DNA of 64,000 bases from Leptospira koniambonensis (GTDB taxonomy: Bacteria; Spirochaetota; Leptospiria; Leptospirales; Leptospiraceae): assembly GCF_004769555.1 (NCBI RefSeq), contig NZ_RQFY01000004.1, forward strand, positions 1 to 64,000. The letters are read 5' to 3'. Shown one piece after another: positions 9,037-18,250 of the stretch. The translations under genes were made by a program, and so were the position numbers. Under the pieces are notes generated by a model. The model searched no databases. It was not told the DNA's origin and saw only the letters and a list, made by a program, of their open reading frames with translations. Within the stretch, counting starts at the first letter, position 1. Every line of letters starts with the position of its first letter.

Positions 9037-9960
9037 CTAAAACTTTTTTTCTCTACCTAATAGTTCGGCTAACAAAACACCTGTGAGCACTAAACTACAT
9101 CCGATCAAACCAGTAGCATCTAATCTTTCTTCCAAAGTAAAATAAGCAAGAATAGCGGAGAAGACTGGCTCCAAAGAAAAAATCAGCCCTGCTCTTGTGG
9201 GAGAAATTCCCTTTTGGTATTTTGTTTGTAAGAATGTAGTTCCTACAGAAGAGATCAAGCCATTATAAAACAATGCAGGCATTACTCTTGAATCCATTTT
9301 GATAAACAAAGGTTCGAATTCGGTCCAGTCCAGAATGAATGCCAAAAGAAAAGCAAATACGCTCGTCACTAATGTTTGGGATAAAAGAAGAATGTCCAAA
9401 GGACAGGACTTACTCGCCTTATCCACATAGATAATATAAAGAGAGAAGAAAAATGCTCCACCTAAAGTAAGAACATCTCCTAGATGATAGGATATTACAA
9501 ATTTATGATCTTCTCCAACCGACTCAGCCGAAAGAAAGAATAGTCCAAACATTACTACAATCACCCCGATCAAGTTTCCAGAACTGGGCAAACGTCTTAA
9601 GAATAAAGTTTGTAAAATAGGAGTGATGACTACTAAGGTCCCAGTCAAAAATCCGGACTTAGTGGCAGTAGTATATTTTAAACCAATTGTCTCGAATGCA
9701 AATCCCATAAACATCCAAAAGCCCAATAGGAAAGCTAAGAAGTATAAAGATTTGTTTGTTTTCCAATTCGGATAAGATACTGGGTGCTTTCTATTTTTAA
9801 GAAGAATATAAATTACAAAAACAAATGTAGCGATCGCAAATCGAATACCAATAAACAAACAGGAAGAAATAGAAACTAAACTTAGCTTTGTAGCGGAGAA
9901 GGTTCCACCCCAAATCAAGGTGCAAAAGATTAAGGCTGCCTCGTTTTTATATCTGGTCAT
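9037..9960 (-). CDS. DMT-superfamily (EamA) transporter
   Basis: A 307-residue inner-membrane protein with ten hydrophobic segments arranged as two EamA repeats. The first repeat has ALIFCTLIWGGTFSATKL at the N-terminus and the second ends in SLEPVFSAILAYFTLEERL, the usual DMT signature. Members export amino acids, metabolites or drugs; the substrate cannot be told from sequence. It starts 4 bases after the stop of the M14 peptidase gene on the same strand (stop 9965, start 9960), so the two genes are probably co-transcribed with the peptidase first. Confidence 0.9.
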   Translation of the reverse strand: MTRYKNEAALIFCTLIWGGTFSATKLSLVSISSCLFIGIRFAIATFVFVIYILLKNRKHPVSYPNWKTNKSLYFLAFLLGFWMFMGFAFETIGLKYTTATKSGFLTGTLVVITPILQTLFLRRLPSSGNLIGVIVVMFGLFFLSAESVGEDHKFVISYHLGDVLTLGGAFFFSLYIIYVDKASKSCPLDILLLSQTLVTSVFAFLLAFILDWTEFEPLFIKMDSRVMPALFYNGLISSVGTTFLQTKYQKGISPTRAGLIFSLEPVFSAILAYFTLEERLDATGLIGCSLVLTGVLLAELLGREKKF

Positions 9961-9964
9961 GATC

Positions 9965-11479
9965 TTATTGGGCAGGAGCTTTTTTCTTTAAAACAATATC
10001 TATAGCTTTCCAGGATCTCCAAGTAGTTCCTTCCCAGTTGAATGTTTCGTATCCTTCTTTTTCAACCTTTAACTTAATACCACGTATTCCAGGAAAGGAT
10101 TGGAAGAACATTCCATCTTCTTTACGAGAAGTCCTAACTTCTCCATGATAAAAAAGAATCTTATCATATTTGATGTTTGCGACTATAGGATTCCCATGTT
10201 CATCTTTGATCTTGAAGTATAATTTACTTCCGTCTGCGATTTCCTCCAAAAGAATTGCCCAAGCAGGTCTCAAAGATTCTACAATTTTAGGAACATCTGA
10301 ATAAGGTGGATTCAAATGAGAAGATTCTATTAAATAAGCAAGTGTTCCATACTTAAAGAAATAATAATCTTGGTCTACTCCGTCTACGCCATAGATATTT
10401 TTCTTAGCGCTGAAATTATGATTTGGATTTTTACTTTCTACAGAAGAAGCGATCCTCTTTCCTAAATTCCAAACCAGATCAGGTTCCGGATTTGAAGTCC
10501 CATCAATTGTGTACGGAACTAAAATGCAATTTGCAAATGCATGATAACTGATAGAAGCTGCAAACCTCTCCTTCTCCGCTAAATTCATCATTGCTTGTGT
10601 CTCAGGCTCCGAACCCGCGTAAGGTCCTCTAAAAAATACACTATTCGATACGGAAGAAGTTTGATTCGATTTTGTTTTTCCCCAAAAGAAAGGATAGTTA
10701 CGATTTATATCCACTCCTGGATTATCTTTTTCAGTTACCTGTCCCCAACCAGGATATCCGTTCTTTCTTCCCATGGAAATATTTTCATGCCAAAACACAC
10801 GAGAACCATCTGGGTTTACGATTGGAACTACCCAGATCTTCAACTTTGCGAAAATATCTGAATACTTCTTCTTATGAGCTAAAAGTTCATAGATCACATC
10901 ATAACAATGTTCTACAGAAACAACTTCATTAGAATGATGGGCGCAATTGAATAGAACTGAAATTTTATCTTCATCTGGAATATTCGTATCTGTGAGTAAA
11001 ATTGCTGGGATTTCTCTTCCCCTAGCCGATTTTCCTATTATCTTATACTGAGAGTGTTTAGGAAAAAGTTTGTGAACCCAAAACAGATAATGAGAGTTTA
11101 AAATATTATCCTTATAACCTTTTTTGATATCTGCTAATGCAAAAATGGATTCTGATAATGAATCCTGGTAATTTCCAGAATAATATTTAAATGGCATTCC
11201 TTTCGCAATATTGATCCCTTCTTTAGGGAAACCATAAGTCTTTAGTTTTTCCCTGTGGATCACTGCATAACTATGATCCTTCTCAATGAATGTATAAGGG
11301 ACTTCCCATGAAGTGGCCTTCTCAAATTCTTCTCTTGCGTTTTTATCTATTTTCAGAAGAACAGAGATAGATCCGTCATTTAATGGGCGAGAAGGAATGG
11401 TTTCCCTGAGTACAGAACAGGAAACTATAAAAGAATAAAATAGGAAGCCGAGTAGAAAGACCCGAAAGAAGCCCGTCAC
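9965..11479 (-). CDS. M14-family zinc carboxypeptidase, lipoprotein
   Basis: A 504-residue protein with a signal ending FIVSC (lipobox Cys21), so it is envelope anchored. The M14 catalytic core is complete: zinc ligands HSNE (His182, Glu185) and His313 in SYHAF, substrate-binding NPDG (222-225) and DINRNYP (257-263), and catalytic Glu385 in YLIESSHL. After about residue 415 there is a small beta domain like the carboxypeptidase regulatory domain (FKIKDEHGNPIVANIKYD, then IKLKVEKEGYETF). It probably trims peptides in the periplasm or at the surface. First gene of a likely two-gene unit with the EamA transporter, which might move the released amino acids (inference). Confidence 0.9.
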   Translation of the reverse strand: MTGFFRVFLLGFLFYSFIVSCSVLRETIPSRPLNDGSISVLLKIDKNAREEFEKATSWEVPYTFIEKDHSYAVIHREKLKTYGFPKEGINIAKGMPFKYYSGNYQDSLSESIFALADIKKGYKDNILNSHYLFWVHKLFPKHSQYKIIGKSARGREIPAILLTDTNIPDEDKISVLFNCAHHSNEVVSVEHCYDVIYELLAHKKKYSDIFAKLKIWVVPIVNPDGSRVFWHENISMGRKNGYPGWGQVTEKDNPGVDINRNYPFFWGKTKSNQTSSVSNSVFFRGPYAGSEPETQAMMNLAEKERFAASISYHAFANCILVPYTIDGTSNPEPDLVWNLGKRIASSVESKNPNHNFSAKKNIYGVDGVDQDYYFFKYGTLAYLIESSHLNPPYSDVPKIVESLRPAWAILLEEIADGSKLYFKIKDEHGNPIVANIKYDKILFYHGEVRTSRKEDGMFFQSFPGIRGIKLKVEKEGYETFNWEGTTWRSWKAIDIVLKKKAPAQ

Positions 11480-11619
11480 AGTTTAAATTTCGGAAAACGA
11501 ATTGGAAAGAAAAGAAAGAATTCTATTATTGAAAGGAATATTTAGTAACTTACTTAGGAAGGAAAACCGCTAATTCGGGAAAAGTAATAACCCTTCCCGA
11601 ACCAGAAATGAATATTAAA

Positions 11620-12069
11620 TTATTTTTTCTGCCAGAATTGGGAACGACCAATCAAGGAGAATCCGATATAACCGCGGACTTCTAATTTTTTTCCGCCATC
11701 GGTTGCTTTCAGACTACATTTGTACCAAGTTCCATCGTTTGGATCAAGAATACGTCCGCCAGTCCATTTGTCTCCGTCAGCTCCTAATCCTTTGATGATT
11801 ACCATTCCTAAGATAGGTTTATCTTTTTCAGGTCCATCACATTCAGTACAACGAGCAGGTTTTCCATCTTTATCATTTGGATCGATAAGGGTTAGGATTT
11901 TTCCGAAAATTTTTCCGTCCTTCTCATAGATCTCAACTGTAGATTCTTCCTTTGTTCCTGCATCGTTGAATGTTCTCCAAACTCCTGTAACCGGAGCAGG
12001 ATCTGCAGAAAGACTAAATGCTCCCGCAAAGAATAATACGAATAAGAATATTGCGCTCGTCCTCTTCAT
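11620..12069 (-). CDS. DUF2147 protein, tandem paralogue 2
   Basis: A 149-residue secreted protein with a signal peptide cleaved after about SLSADP. The mature part has the DUF2147 pattern: GVWRTFNDAGTKEESTVEIYE, a Cys pair in ARCTECDG, WTGGRILDPNDGTWYKC, and the terminal KLEVRGYIGFSLIGRSQFW. It is a predicted periplasmic beta-barrel of lipocalin-like shape; the function of the family is not established. It is clearly a duplicate of the gene at 12130 (same length, same motifs), 60 bases downstream of it. Confidence 0.9.
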   Translation of the reverse strand: MKRTSAIFLFVLFFAGAFSLSADPAPVTGVWRTFNDAGTKEESTVEIYEKDGKIFGKILTLIDPNDKDGKPARCTECDGPEKDKPILGMVIIKGLGADGDKWTGGRILDPNDGTWYKCSLKATDGGKKLEVRGYIGFSLIGRSQFWQKK

Positions 12070-12129
12070 TAAATCACCTCGTTAAAATAGAAATAAAACG
12101 GGGAGAAATCTCCCCGCCTGCTTGGAATT

Positions 12130-12579
12130 TTATTTTTTAAGCCAAGTCTGAGTTCTACCGATCAAAGAAAAACCGATGAACCCTCTAACGTTCAATTTAG
12201 CACCACCATCAGTGGCTTTTAATTTACATTTATATGTTTTACCGTTATTAGGATCCATAATGGTTCCTCCGGTATACTCGTCATCATCCAGGCTCAGACC
12301 TTTGATAATAACAAGACCGATAACAGGTTTGTCTTTGTCTGCACCTTCACATTTGGTACAAACTTTTGGCTTGCCGTCTTTGTCCAAAGGATCTCTTAAG
12401 CTAGCAATCTTTCCGTAAATCTTGCCACCTTGCTCGTAGAGTTCTACTACGGACTTTTCTTTACCGTCTTCGTCGTCTATAGTCTTCCATTTTCCGACTA
12501 CTGGAAGCGCGTCAGCAAATACAGATTCGCCTACTAAAAACGCCGCCAAAACGACAAATAAAACGAGTGATTTTTTCAT
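12130..12579 (-). CDS. DUF2147 protein, tandem paralogue 1
   Basis: A 149-residue secreted protein with signal MKKSLVLFVVLAAFLVGESVFA. It has the same layout as the next gene: GKWKTIDDEDGKEKSVVELYE, VCTKCEG, YTGGTIMDPNNGKTYKC and LNVRGFIGFSLIGRTQTW. The CxxC pair and one later Cys are conserved in both copies. It is the promoter-proximal copy of the pair. A ~200-bp AT-rich promoter region separates it from the divergent gene at 12791. Function unknown beyond the family. Confidence 0.9.
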   Translation of the reverse strand: MKKSLVLFVVLAAFLVGESVFADALPVVGKWKTIDDEDGKEKSVVELYEQGGKIYGKIASLRDPLDKDGKPKVCTKCEGADKDKPVIGLVIIKGLSLDDDEYTGGTIMDPNNGKTYKCKLKATDGGAKLNVRGFIGFSLIGRTQTWLKK

Positions 12580-12790
12580 TTTTGATTAACCCCTTAACGT
12601 TTGTATTGAAATCGGTTATATTTAGTCTTCTTTGGAACCAAGCAAGCAAACTATTCTTTGAACCATTTTTTTTGCTCAAAAACCCGAATATTACAGGAAA
12701 GAATTAGGGTTTTACGCAAAAACATGTAGTCTTATAGGTTAATTTATATGAGAAACCCGGTTTTTAACCGCCTTTCTCAGAGTATTTTTC

Positions 12791-13948
12791 ATGTTTTCGA
12801 ATCGTTTTCTCCCCTATTTACGAATATTTCTATCTATCTTCATATCCGTATCTTTCCTATTTTACTGTTCTGGGGAAGATAAAGGTTCGAAAACAAACGA
12901 TTTGATCGCGTTATCCTTACTTACAAACAGGGACCAAATCGCTGAGGCATTAACATCTGCGATGGATCCAGTTTCTGGTTCTATGGAAGGTTTAAGTGGA
13001 GAAGGTACATCTGTTGCTTTCCAAGGAAATCGTATTACTTGGCCAGAAAGGATCAGCTCTTTAGGACATCGACTTTGGAATAGAGGACCTGATTTCGGTG
13101 AATTAGAAGCTTATAATTTTTCATTCAACTGTTGGGGCGGAGGAAATTATTCAAGACAAGTTTCTTCCACTGATGCAAGTGCATACGACTTCTTAGATTA
13201 CATTTTGGATGGGAACGATCCTTCTTCTTCTTTCTTAGTTTCTAAAGAATTTGGGAATTGTAAATTTTTACCTTTTAGCAATTGGACAATTGATGGACTG
13301 ACTGAAAATATTTGGAGTAATCTTTCTGGTTCTTCTCCTTTCGTACAAAACGGTACGAATTTGAAAATCGGAGTGAATCGTACGATCCAAAATTCCTCCC
13401 AAGGAATTTCAGTAAAAGTAACGGGAACAGGTGCACCTCTTGCTTATGGAGCGGGAACTCCAACAACCAATCAGGCGTACTCTTTAACCTGGAATAATAT
13501 CCTGACAGGAGCTTCTCCTGGAATTTCTTCTTACTCCCAAGATGTTTCCGTTTTGAGAGAGGGATATTCCGGATCCGGTCTTATTTTCTCTCACCAAGTT
13601 TCGTCTTTAAGTTCTTTACAATACGGCGCGGATAGAAGCGAATCTAATCCTTTATCCTGGTACCGACTTTGGAGTGCAGGCTCTTTACAAGTGGTCCATG
13701 TGGAGAAAAATTTCACATTAACACTTTCAGTAGATGAACCTGTGAAATGGAAATACATCGATTGTCTTCCTAGATCCGGAAAAGTGTCCTTCACTTTGAG
13801 CGGAAATCTGACAGGAACTGGGACCATCTCCTTCTCCGATGGCTCAGGTTATTACGTTTACACAGTGACTGATTCCGACGGGAACAATTCTACCGAGCAG
13901 GGAAATCTAGACTTTTCTTCTTGTAGCGTTCCACTTTTTATTCTCTAA
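12791..13948 (+). CDS. Hypothetical lipoprotein
   Basis: A 385-residue protein with a long hydrophobic signal ending in LFYC (Cys26), so a lipoprotein. The mature part opens with a helical leader (NDLIALSLLTNRDQIAEALTSAMD) common in Leptospira lipoproteins. It continues as a Ser/Gly/Thr-rich, strand-rich domain ending with SFSDGSGYYVYTVTDSDGNN. Six or so Cys, including two near the C-terminus, could form disulfides. No enzymatic motif recognised. ATG start; transcribed alone. Confidence 0.7.
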   Translation: MFSNRFLPYLRIFLSIFISVSFLFYCSGEDKGSKTNDLIALSLLTNRDQIAEALTSAMDPVSGSMEGLSGEGTSVAFQGNRITWPERISSLGHRLWNRGPDFGELEAYNFSFNCWGGGNYSRQVSSTDASAYDFLDYILDGNDPSSSFLVSKEFGNCKFLPFSNWTIDGLTENIWSNLSGSSPFVQNGTNLKIGVNRTIQNSSQGISVKVTGTGAPLAYGAGTPTTNQAYSLTWNNILTGASPGISSYSQDVSVLREGYSGSGLIFSHQVSSLSSLQYGADRSESNPLSWYRLWSAGSLQVVHVEKNFTLTLSVDEPVKWKYIDCLPRSGKVSFTLSGNLTGTGTISFSDGSGYYVYTVTDSDGNNSTEQGNLDFSSCSVPLFIL

Positions 13949-14067
13949 AAATTTCCGGATCAAAAACTTTCGGAACAAGCGAAAGGTCTGCCCAGTTTAG
14001 TCAATTTTTCTCTTGCATAAGAATGCACCAGGTCGAATCCTCTTGGGAAAGGATTCTTCCAGGTTTG

Positions 14068-14958
14068 ATGAACTCATATTCCTTTCGTCCGATCCATTTT
14101 ATTATTCTATTTTTATCTTTAATCTTTTTGGCCGCCCCTCATGTGCTCGGATCTCCCGACCCGAGCAAACCTTGTTACGGTAAAAAAATCAAAGGAATGC
14201 AATGTATTCCGGAAGGATATTTTATCCGCGGAAGTAATACACATGATCCGGACGAATCACCCGAACAAAAAATTTATCTCAGCGACTTCTTCATGGATCT
14301 ATACGAGGTCACAAATGAAGACTTCAGCAAATGTATAGAAGAAGGTTCCTGCAAAGATTGTCTTTATAACGGAACCTGTGATTATATCGGACCTGCTTAT
14401 GGAGATCTATATCTAAAGCCAAAACAGCCGGTTCTTGGAGTGAGTTGGTATACTGCAAAAGAATACTGTGAATGGGCAGGTAAACGACTTCCGACAGAAG
14501 CAGAATGGGAAAAGGCCGCCAGAGGACCAAAAGGGAATTTATTTCCTTGGGGGAACAAACCCGCAAATTGTAAGTTAGCCGTCATCGAAGAAGACGAAAG
14601 AAAAGGTTGTGTTTATAAAAAAATTAATCCTCCAAATTTAATGCCAACCGCTCCTGTAGGAAGTAGACCAGCAGGAGTTTACGGATTATTTGATATGGCA
14701 GGAAATTCCTGGGAATGGGTCCAAGACTGGTACTCCGAAAATTACAAAACATGTGGAGAAGCATGTAACGGAAAAGATCCGAAAGGGCCTTGCGAGGGAG
14801 AAGATAACTGTCCTGGTTTTGATAAAAAAACCTTAAAAGGTGGATCCTGGTGGTGGCCCTCAAGTTATGCAAGGGGTTCTAAAAGAAGAGCCCATGTTCC
14901 TCAAAATTACCCTGAATATCATCATTTTGGGTTCCGTTGTGCGAAAGACGCTGGTTAA
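14068..14958 (+). CDS. SUMF1/formylglycine-enzyme-fold exported protein
   Basis: About 296 residues from the ATG at 14068, which has an AGG nearby and opens a normal signal (MNSYSFRPIHF, hydrophobic core, APHVLG). An ATG at 14023 in frame would add 15 residues. The mature part is the FGE-sulfatase fold: GYFIRGSNTHDPDESPEQ, FFMDLYEVTNEDFSKC, PVLGVSWYTAKEYCEWAGKRLPTEAEWEKAARG, FDMAGNSWEWVQDWY, LKGGSWW, and FGFRCA. The active-site Cys pair of true formylglycine-generating enzymes is not clear, so it may be a binding or structural member. An added Cys-rich insert (SCKDCLYNGTCDY) is unusual. Probably periplasmic. Confidence 0.85.
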   Translation: MNSYSFRPIHFIILFLSLIFLAAPHVLGSPDPSKPCYGKKIKGMQCIPEGYFIRGSNTHDPDESPEQKIYLSDFFMDLYEVTNEDFSKCIEEGSCKDCLYNGTCDYIGPAYGDLYLKPKQPVLGVSWYTAKEYCEWAGKRLPTEAEWEKAARGPKGNLFPWGNKPANCKLAVIEEDERKGCVYKKINPPNLMPTAPVGSRPAGVYGLFDMAGNSWEWVQDWYSENYKTCGEACNGKDPKGPCEGEDNCPGFDKKTLKGGSWWWPSSYARGSKRRAHVPQNYPEYHHFGFRCAKDAG

Positions 14959-15021
14959 AAAGCTATACAACGGATAGCACTCTTATAAACAAATGTAAGA
15001 AGCCAAAAATGGTCATGCGAA

Positions 15022-17151
15022 ATGAAAACAAAAAATCTAAAGAAACCTGTCGTTTCTCTCTTGTTGGTCCTCCTACTAGGATGCGGATCTTCGGAGCTTA
15101 CTCAAATCTCTGGAACGGAGACCCCATCTACAAATTGGGAACAAGATAAAAGTCCTTATATAATTTCTAATTGGGCGTTTTCTGAAATCCCTCCCGGAAA
15201 TTTTTTCCACGGACATTTTCCTGTTTTACCAGGACAGAATTCAGAAAGTCCGACCGGCCAAGATCCTTATAAGAGTCCGTCCCAGACTCTGGAAGCCCGC
15301 GAAGCGGACTATAAACTAGAATCTTTTTTGGCGGCCCCTTCTAATATTTCTAATTATAATCCTAAAAGAAAGGACTCTTCTTTTGTATTTTTTCATTCAG
15401 TTAAAAGAAGTAAGAATGATCTAGATATATTACTTTCTGCTTATATACCTTTTTGTCCGTCTGGATGTTATCTTGGAGTAAAATCAGAAGGAAAAGAACA
15501 GATAATTGTTCCGGGAGAATCAGAGGATTCATCCAAACCCAGGATCGTAGTCATTCCATTCCAAAACGAAGAAGTTACTCTGGCTCTACAATTATTCCCT
15601 TTTAATGGTCCTCGAAATATGATGGAAAATCCCGTCATAGGCAGTTTTTCAGAAATCCAAACTGTTTATCTGGTAAAAGCTCTTAGAGTATTATTATTCA
15701 GCTCTTTGGAGTTTTTTTCCTTTTTCTTTTTTGCGTTTATATATATCAGAAGACCCCAAGATAAATTTAATCTCTCTTTTGCTCTTTTGAATTTATCCTT
15801 AGCAATCTGGTATCCGGCATACGAAGGTTGGTTCCAATACGTAGTGGATTCTCCCTGGACCTGGGTAATTTTCGGATATTCATTGGGAGCATTTCTTCCT
15901 ATTCTATTTTATGAATTTACAATTGGGATTTTCCAAGCGCCCAGAAACATTCCTGGAAGAATATTACAATTTCTTTTTATTCTTCTGACCATTTGGCCTT
16001 CTTTGGAATACGCGATCACAGGAGGACACCAATACTTCGGAAAAATCGCATTCCATATATTTTTAGTCATATTAGTATTCTTTTATATGAATACTTTATA
16101 TATATTTTTCAGATATAGATGGAGTAGCATTCTATCTTTCCGTTGGGTAGTCACAGGTTTAATTTTAGTCGCTGTATCTTCTTTTTATACTGTACTAAGT
16201 TTTGCGGGTTTTGGTCAGGCCCAACCTTGGGTGAATGAAAGTTTCCTAGGATTAACATTATTATTCAGCTTAGCTCTCGCCAAACGATATGCAGAAGTTT
16301 TTAGAGCCTTAGAAAAATCAGAAGGCAAACTCAAATCCTTAAATGAATCCTTAGAAACAAAGGTAGAAGAAAGGACCCAAATTATAGAGCTCCAAAAGGC
16401 AGAACTCGTACAAAAAGGTAGAATTTTAGCAAAAGACCTTTCTATTGCGGGGAAGATCCAGAATGCACTTCTGCCGCGAGAACTTCCTGTCATACCAAAT
16501 GCAAGGATCTCTTATAGATATAAGCCAATGATGGAAATTGGTGGAGACTTACTGGATGTGATCTATGATCCTTCTACAAGTTCGCTGGGAATGTTTATTG
16601 GAGATGTGACTGGTCATGGAGTGTCCGCTGCACTTTTAGCATCGATGTTGAAAATGACTTTGGGGGATTGGTCCATTCTTCTACAGGATCCTTCTTCTCT
16701 TCTATTACATATTCGTAATCAATTCGAAGGAAAACTAGATGGTCACTTTATTACTGCGACCTTAGTAACTGTTGATCTAAGATCCGGCAAAACATTGATC
16801 GCAAATGCAGGACATCCTGAATGCCTTATTTTGAGAAAAGGTGGAGTTGTAGAATTTTATAGACCTAAAGGAGTTGCGATCTATGAGGCAATCCCAACCA
16901 CTTACCAAACTGAATTTGTAGATTTAAAACCTGGAGATAAAGTTATATTATATACGGACGGCATTCCTGATTCCAGAAATACTGAGGGAGAATTTTTCGG
17001 AGAAGATCGTTTATCCGATCTGTTAAGAAAAAATTCGGATCAAGTTCCTGAAGATCTTTGTGATTCTGTAATTCATGGTGTCCAAGCTTTTCAGGGAGAA
17101 TTCCAAAACCAAGACGATATGGCTTTGTTAGTGGTGGAATATTTAGGATAA
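15022..17151 (+). CDS. Membrane SpoIIE-type serine phosphatase with 7TM receptor module
   Basis: A 709-residue protein. The N-terminus has a lipobox (LLLGC, Cys21). An extracytoplasmic domain (about 30-215) follows, then seven hydrophobic segments (about 218-425) as in 7TMR-DISM receptors, a coiled coil (about 430-480, SLNESLETKVEERTQIIELQ), and a C-terminal PP2C/SpoIIE domain from about 490. The phosphatase has GGDLLDV, GDVTGHGVSAALLASML and YTDGIPDSRN, the metal-binding aspartates of RsbU-like enzymes. It likely senses an external cue and dephosphorylates an anti-sigma-factor antagonist; no such partner is encoded nearby. It stops 1 base before the stop of the opposing gene at 17153. Confidence 0.88.
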   Translation: MKTKNLKKPVVSLLLVLLLGCGSSELTQISGTETPSTNWEQDKSPYIISNWAFSEIPPGNFFHGHFPVLPGQNSESPTGQDPYKSPSQTLEAREADYKLESFLAAPSNISNYNPKRKDSSFVFFHSVKRSKNDLDILLSAYIPFCPSGCYLGVKSEGKEQIIVPGESEDSSKPRIVVIPFQNEEVTLALQLFPFNGPRNMMENPVIGSFSEIQTVYLVKALRVLLFSSLEFFSFFFFAFIYIRRPQDKFNLSFALLNLSLAIWYPAYEGWFQYVVDSPWTWVIFGYSLGAFLPILFYEFTIGIFQAPRNIPGRILQFLFILLTIWPSLEYAITGGHQYFGKIAFHIFLVILVFFYMNTLYIFFRYRWSSILSFRWVVTGLILVAVSSFYTVLSFAGFGQAQPWVNESFLGLTLLFSLALAKRYAEVFRALEKSEGKLKSLNESLETKVEERTQIIELQKAELVQKGRILAKDLSIAGKIQNALLPRELPVIPNARISYRYKPMMEIGGDLLDVIYDPSTSSLGMFIGDVTGHGVSAALLASMLKMTLGDWSILLQDPSSLLLHIRNQFEGKLDGHFITATLVTVDLRSGKTLIANAGHPECLILRKGGVVEFYRPKGVAIYEAIPTTYQTEFVDLKPGDKVILYTDGIPDSRNTEGEFFGEDRLSDLLRKNSDQVPEDLCDSVIHGVQAFQGEFQNQDDMALLVVEYLG

Positions 17152-17152
17152 T

Positions 17153-18250
17153 TTAGTTAAAGCCAATATTCTTCCAACGGATTTGGGCCTTTGCAAATTT
17201 TTGTAATGCCTCCAGATCACATTCAGGATGCCCGGAAAGTGGAAGTGACTCTTCCTCCAATTCTCTGCATTCAGAATCTTTCCAATTGATAGAAAATATT
17301 CTGATCGAGATCTTTCCGACTATATCCTTTTTTTCTAATGGAGGATAGAAGATAGGTACTATTCCATAGGTTCGATTGTCTTCCAAAGCAACATATTGGT
17401 CATTTCCCAAAGTAATCACTTTGAATGGAAAATATAAAAATAGAGATCGAACCGATTGAGGACTTTCTTGAGAATAAATCGTTTTATAGGTTTTTCCAAA
17501 ATTGGTTTCATCCAAAGAATGGTTTAGATTAGTTCTTTCTCCATTCTCACCCAGATTTACAAAATCACGATTAAATTCGCCTGAGCGGATCGGGATACCA
17601 TTCACAAAAATTTCAGTCAAAGCAGGAAGATTTTCCTGGGAATATTTATAAGAAACAGTATCTCGAGGTAGGCCAACGATACGAGAAGGAAGAAGTCCAT
17701 TCTCCTCTGTTCTTTTTAAGATACCGTCTCCCCTTTTGAGCTCAAGACCCGATTTCTGGACTAAAACCAAATCTCCTCTTTGGAAATTAGGCTCCATTAA
17801 ATCGGATCTGATCTCATAAACATCGATCCAAAACTCTCTCACAAGCTTAGTCCCGAAATATGAAATCACTAAAGAGAATATTAAAAAAGTCGCAAATACG
17901 TAAATTTTTCCATAAGGAAAGAATAAGAAGAAATTTTTCTCTTCTTCATATTTGAAATAACTCTTTCGAGTGAAATAGAATAATAAAAACGGATAGGCAA
18001 ATATACCTAATACAGAGATCCAAAAGATCAAATATGATAAAACTCCTTCCCCCAAAAATCGAAAGAAAGAAAGAATCACAATGGGAGAAAGATAAACTAT
18101 CGAAACCAAAACAACGGAAGAGCAGATATCTTTTAAGAGCAAAAAGCCGGTTGGAGGTACAAAAAAATTTAAAATAAAGGAAAGAGTGAATCTCACCGAG
18201 AAAAAGACAGCAAAAGAGGAGAATATCTTTTTACTAATAGATTCAGGCAC
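17153..18250 (-). CDS. Signal-peptidase-I-like membrane protein lacking catalytic Ser and Lys
   Basis: A 365-residue protein with four hydrophobic segments in the first 130 residues, then an S26/LepB-like domain. The usual SxSMxP motif reads SDLMEPNFQRGD, so the nucleophile position is Leu151 (codon TTA). The usual KRIVGLPGD box reads PSRIVGLPRD, with Ser189 at the Lys position. A third box, GDNR-DSR, reads EDNRTYG. The fold is therefore recognisable but the Ser-Lys dyad is absent. It is probably not an active peptidase; a binding, chaperone or regulatory role is possible. GTG start overlaps the stop of the upstream isoprenoid-synthase-like gene by 8 bases, implying translational coupling. 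Confidence 0.75.
   Translation of the reverse strand: MPESISKKIFSSFAVFFSVRFTLSFILNFFVPPTGFLLLKDICSSVVLVSIVYLSPIVILSFFRFLGEGVLSYLIFWISVLGIFAYPFLLFYFTRKSYFKYEEEKNFFLFFPYGKIYVFATFLIFSLVISYFGTKLVREFWIDVYEIRSDLMEPNFQRGDLVLVQKSGLELKRGDGILKRTEENGLLPSRIVGLPRDTVSYKYSQENLPALTEIFVNGIPIRSGEFNRDFVNLGENGERTNLNHSLDETNFGKTYKTIYSQESPQSVRSLFLYFPFKVITLGNDQYVALEDNRTYGIVPIFYPPLEKKDIVGKISIRIFSINWKDSECRELEEESLPLSGHPECDLEALQKFAKAQIRWKNIGFN

Noticed and set aside
14023..14067. Upstream ATG extension of the SUMF1-fold gene
   Set aside because: It would place charged residues ahead of the signal peptide and lacks a ribosome site, so 14068 is preferred.
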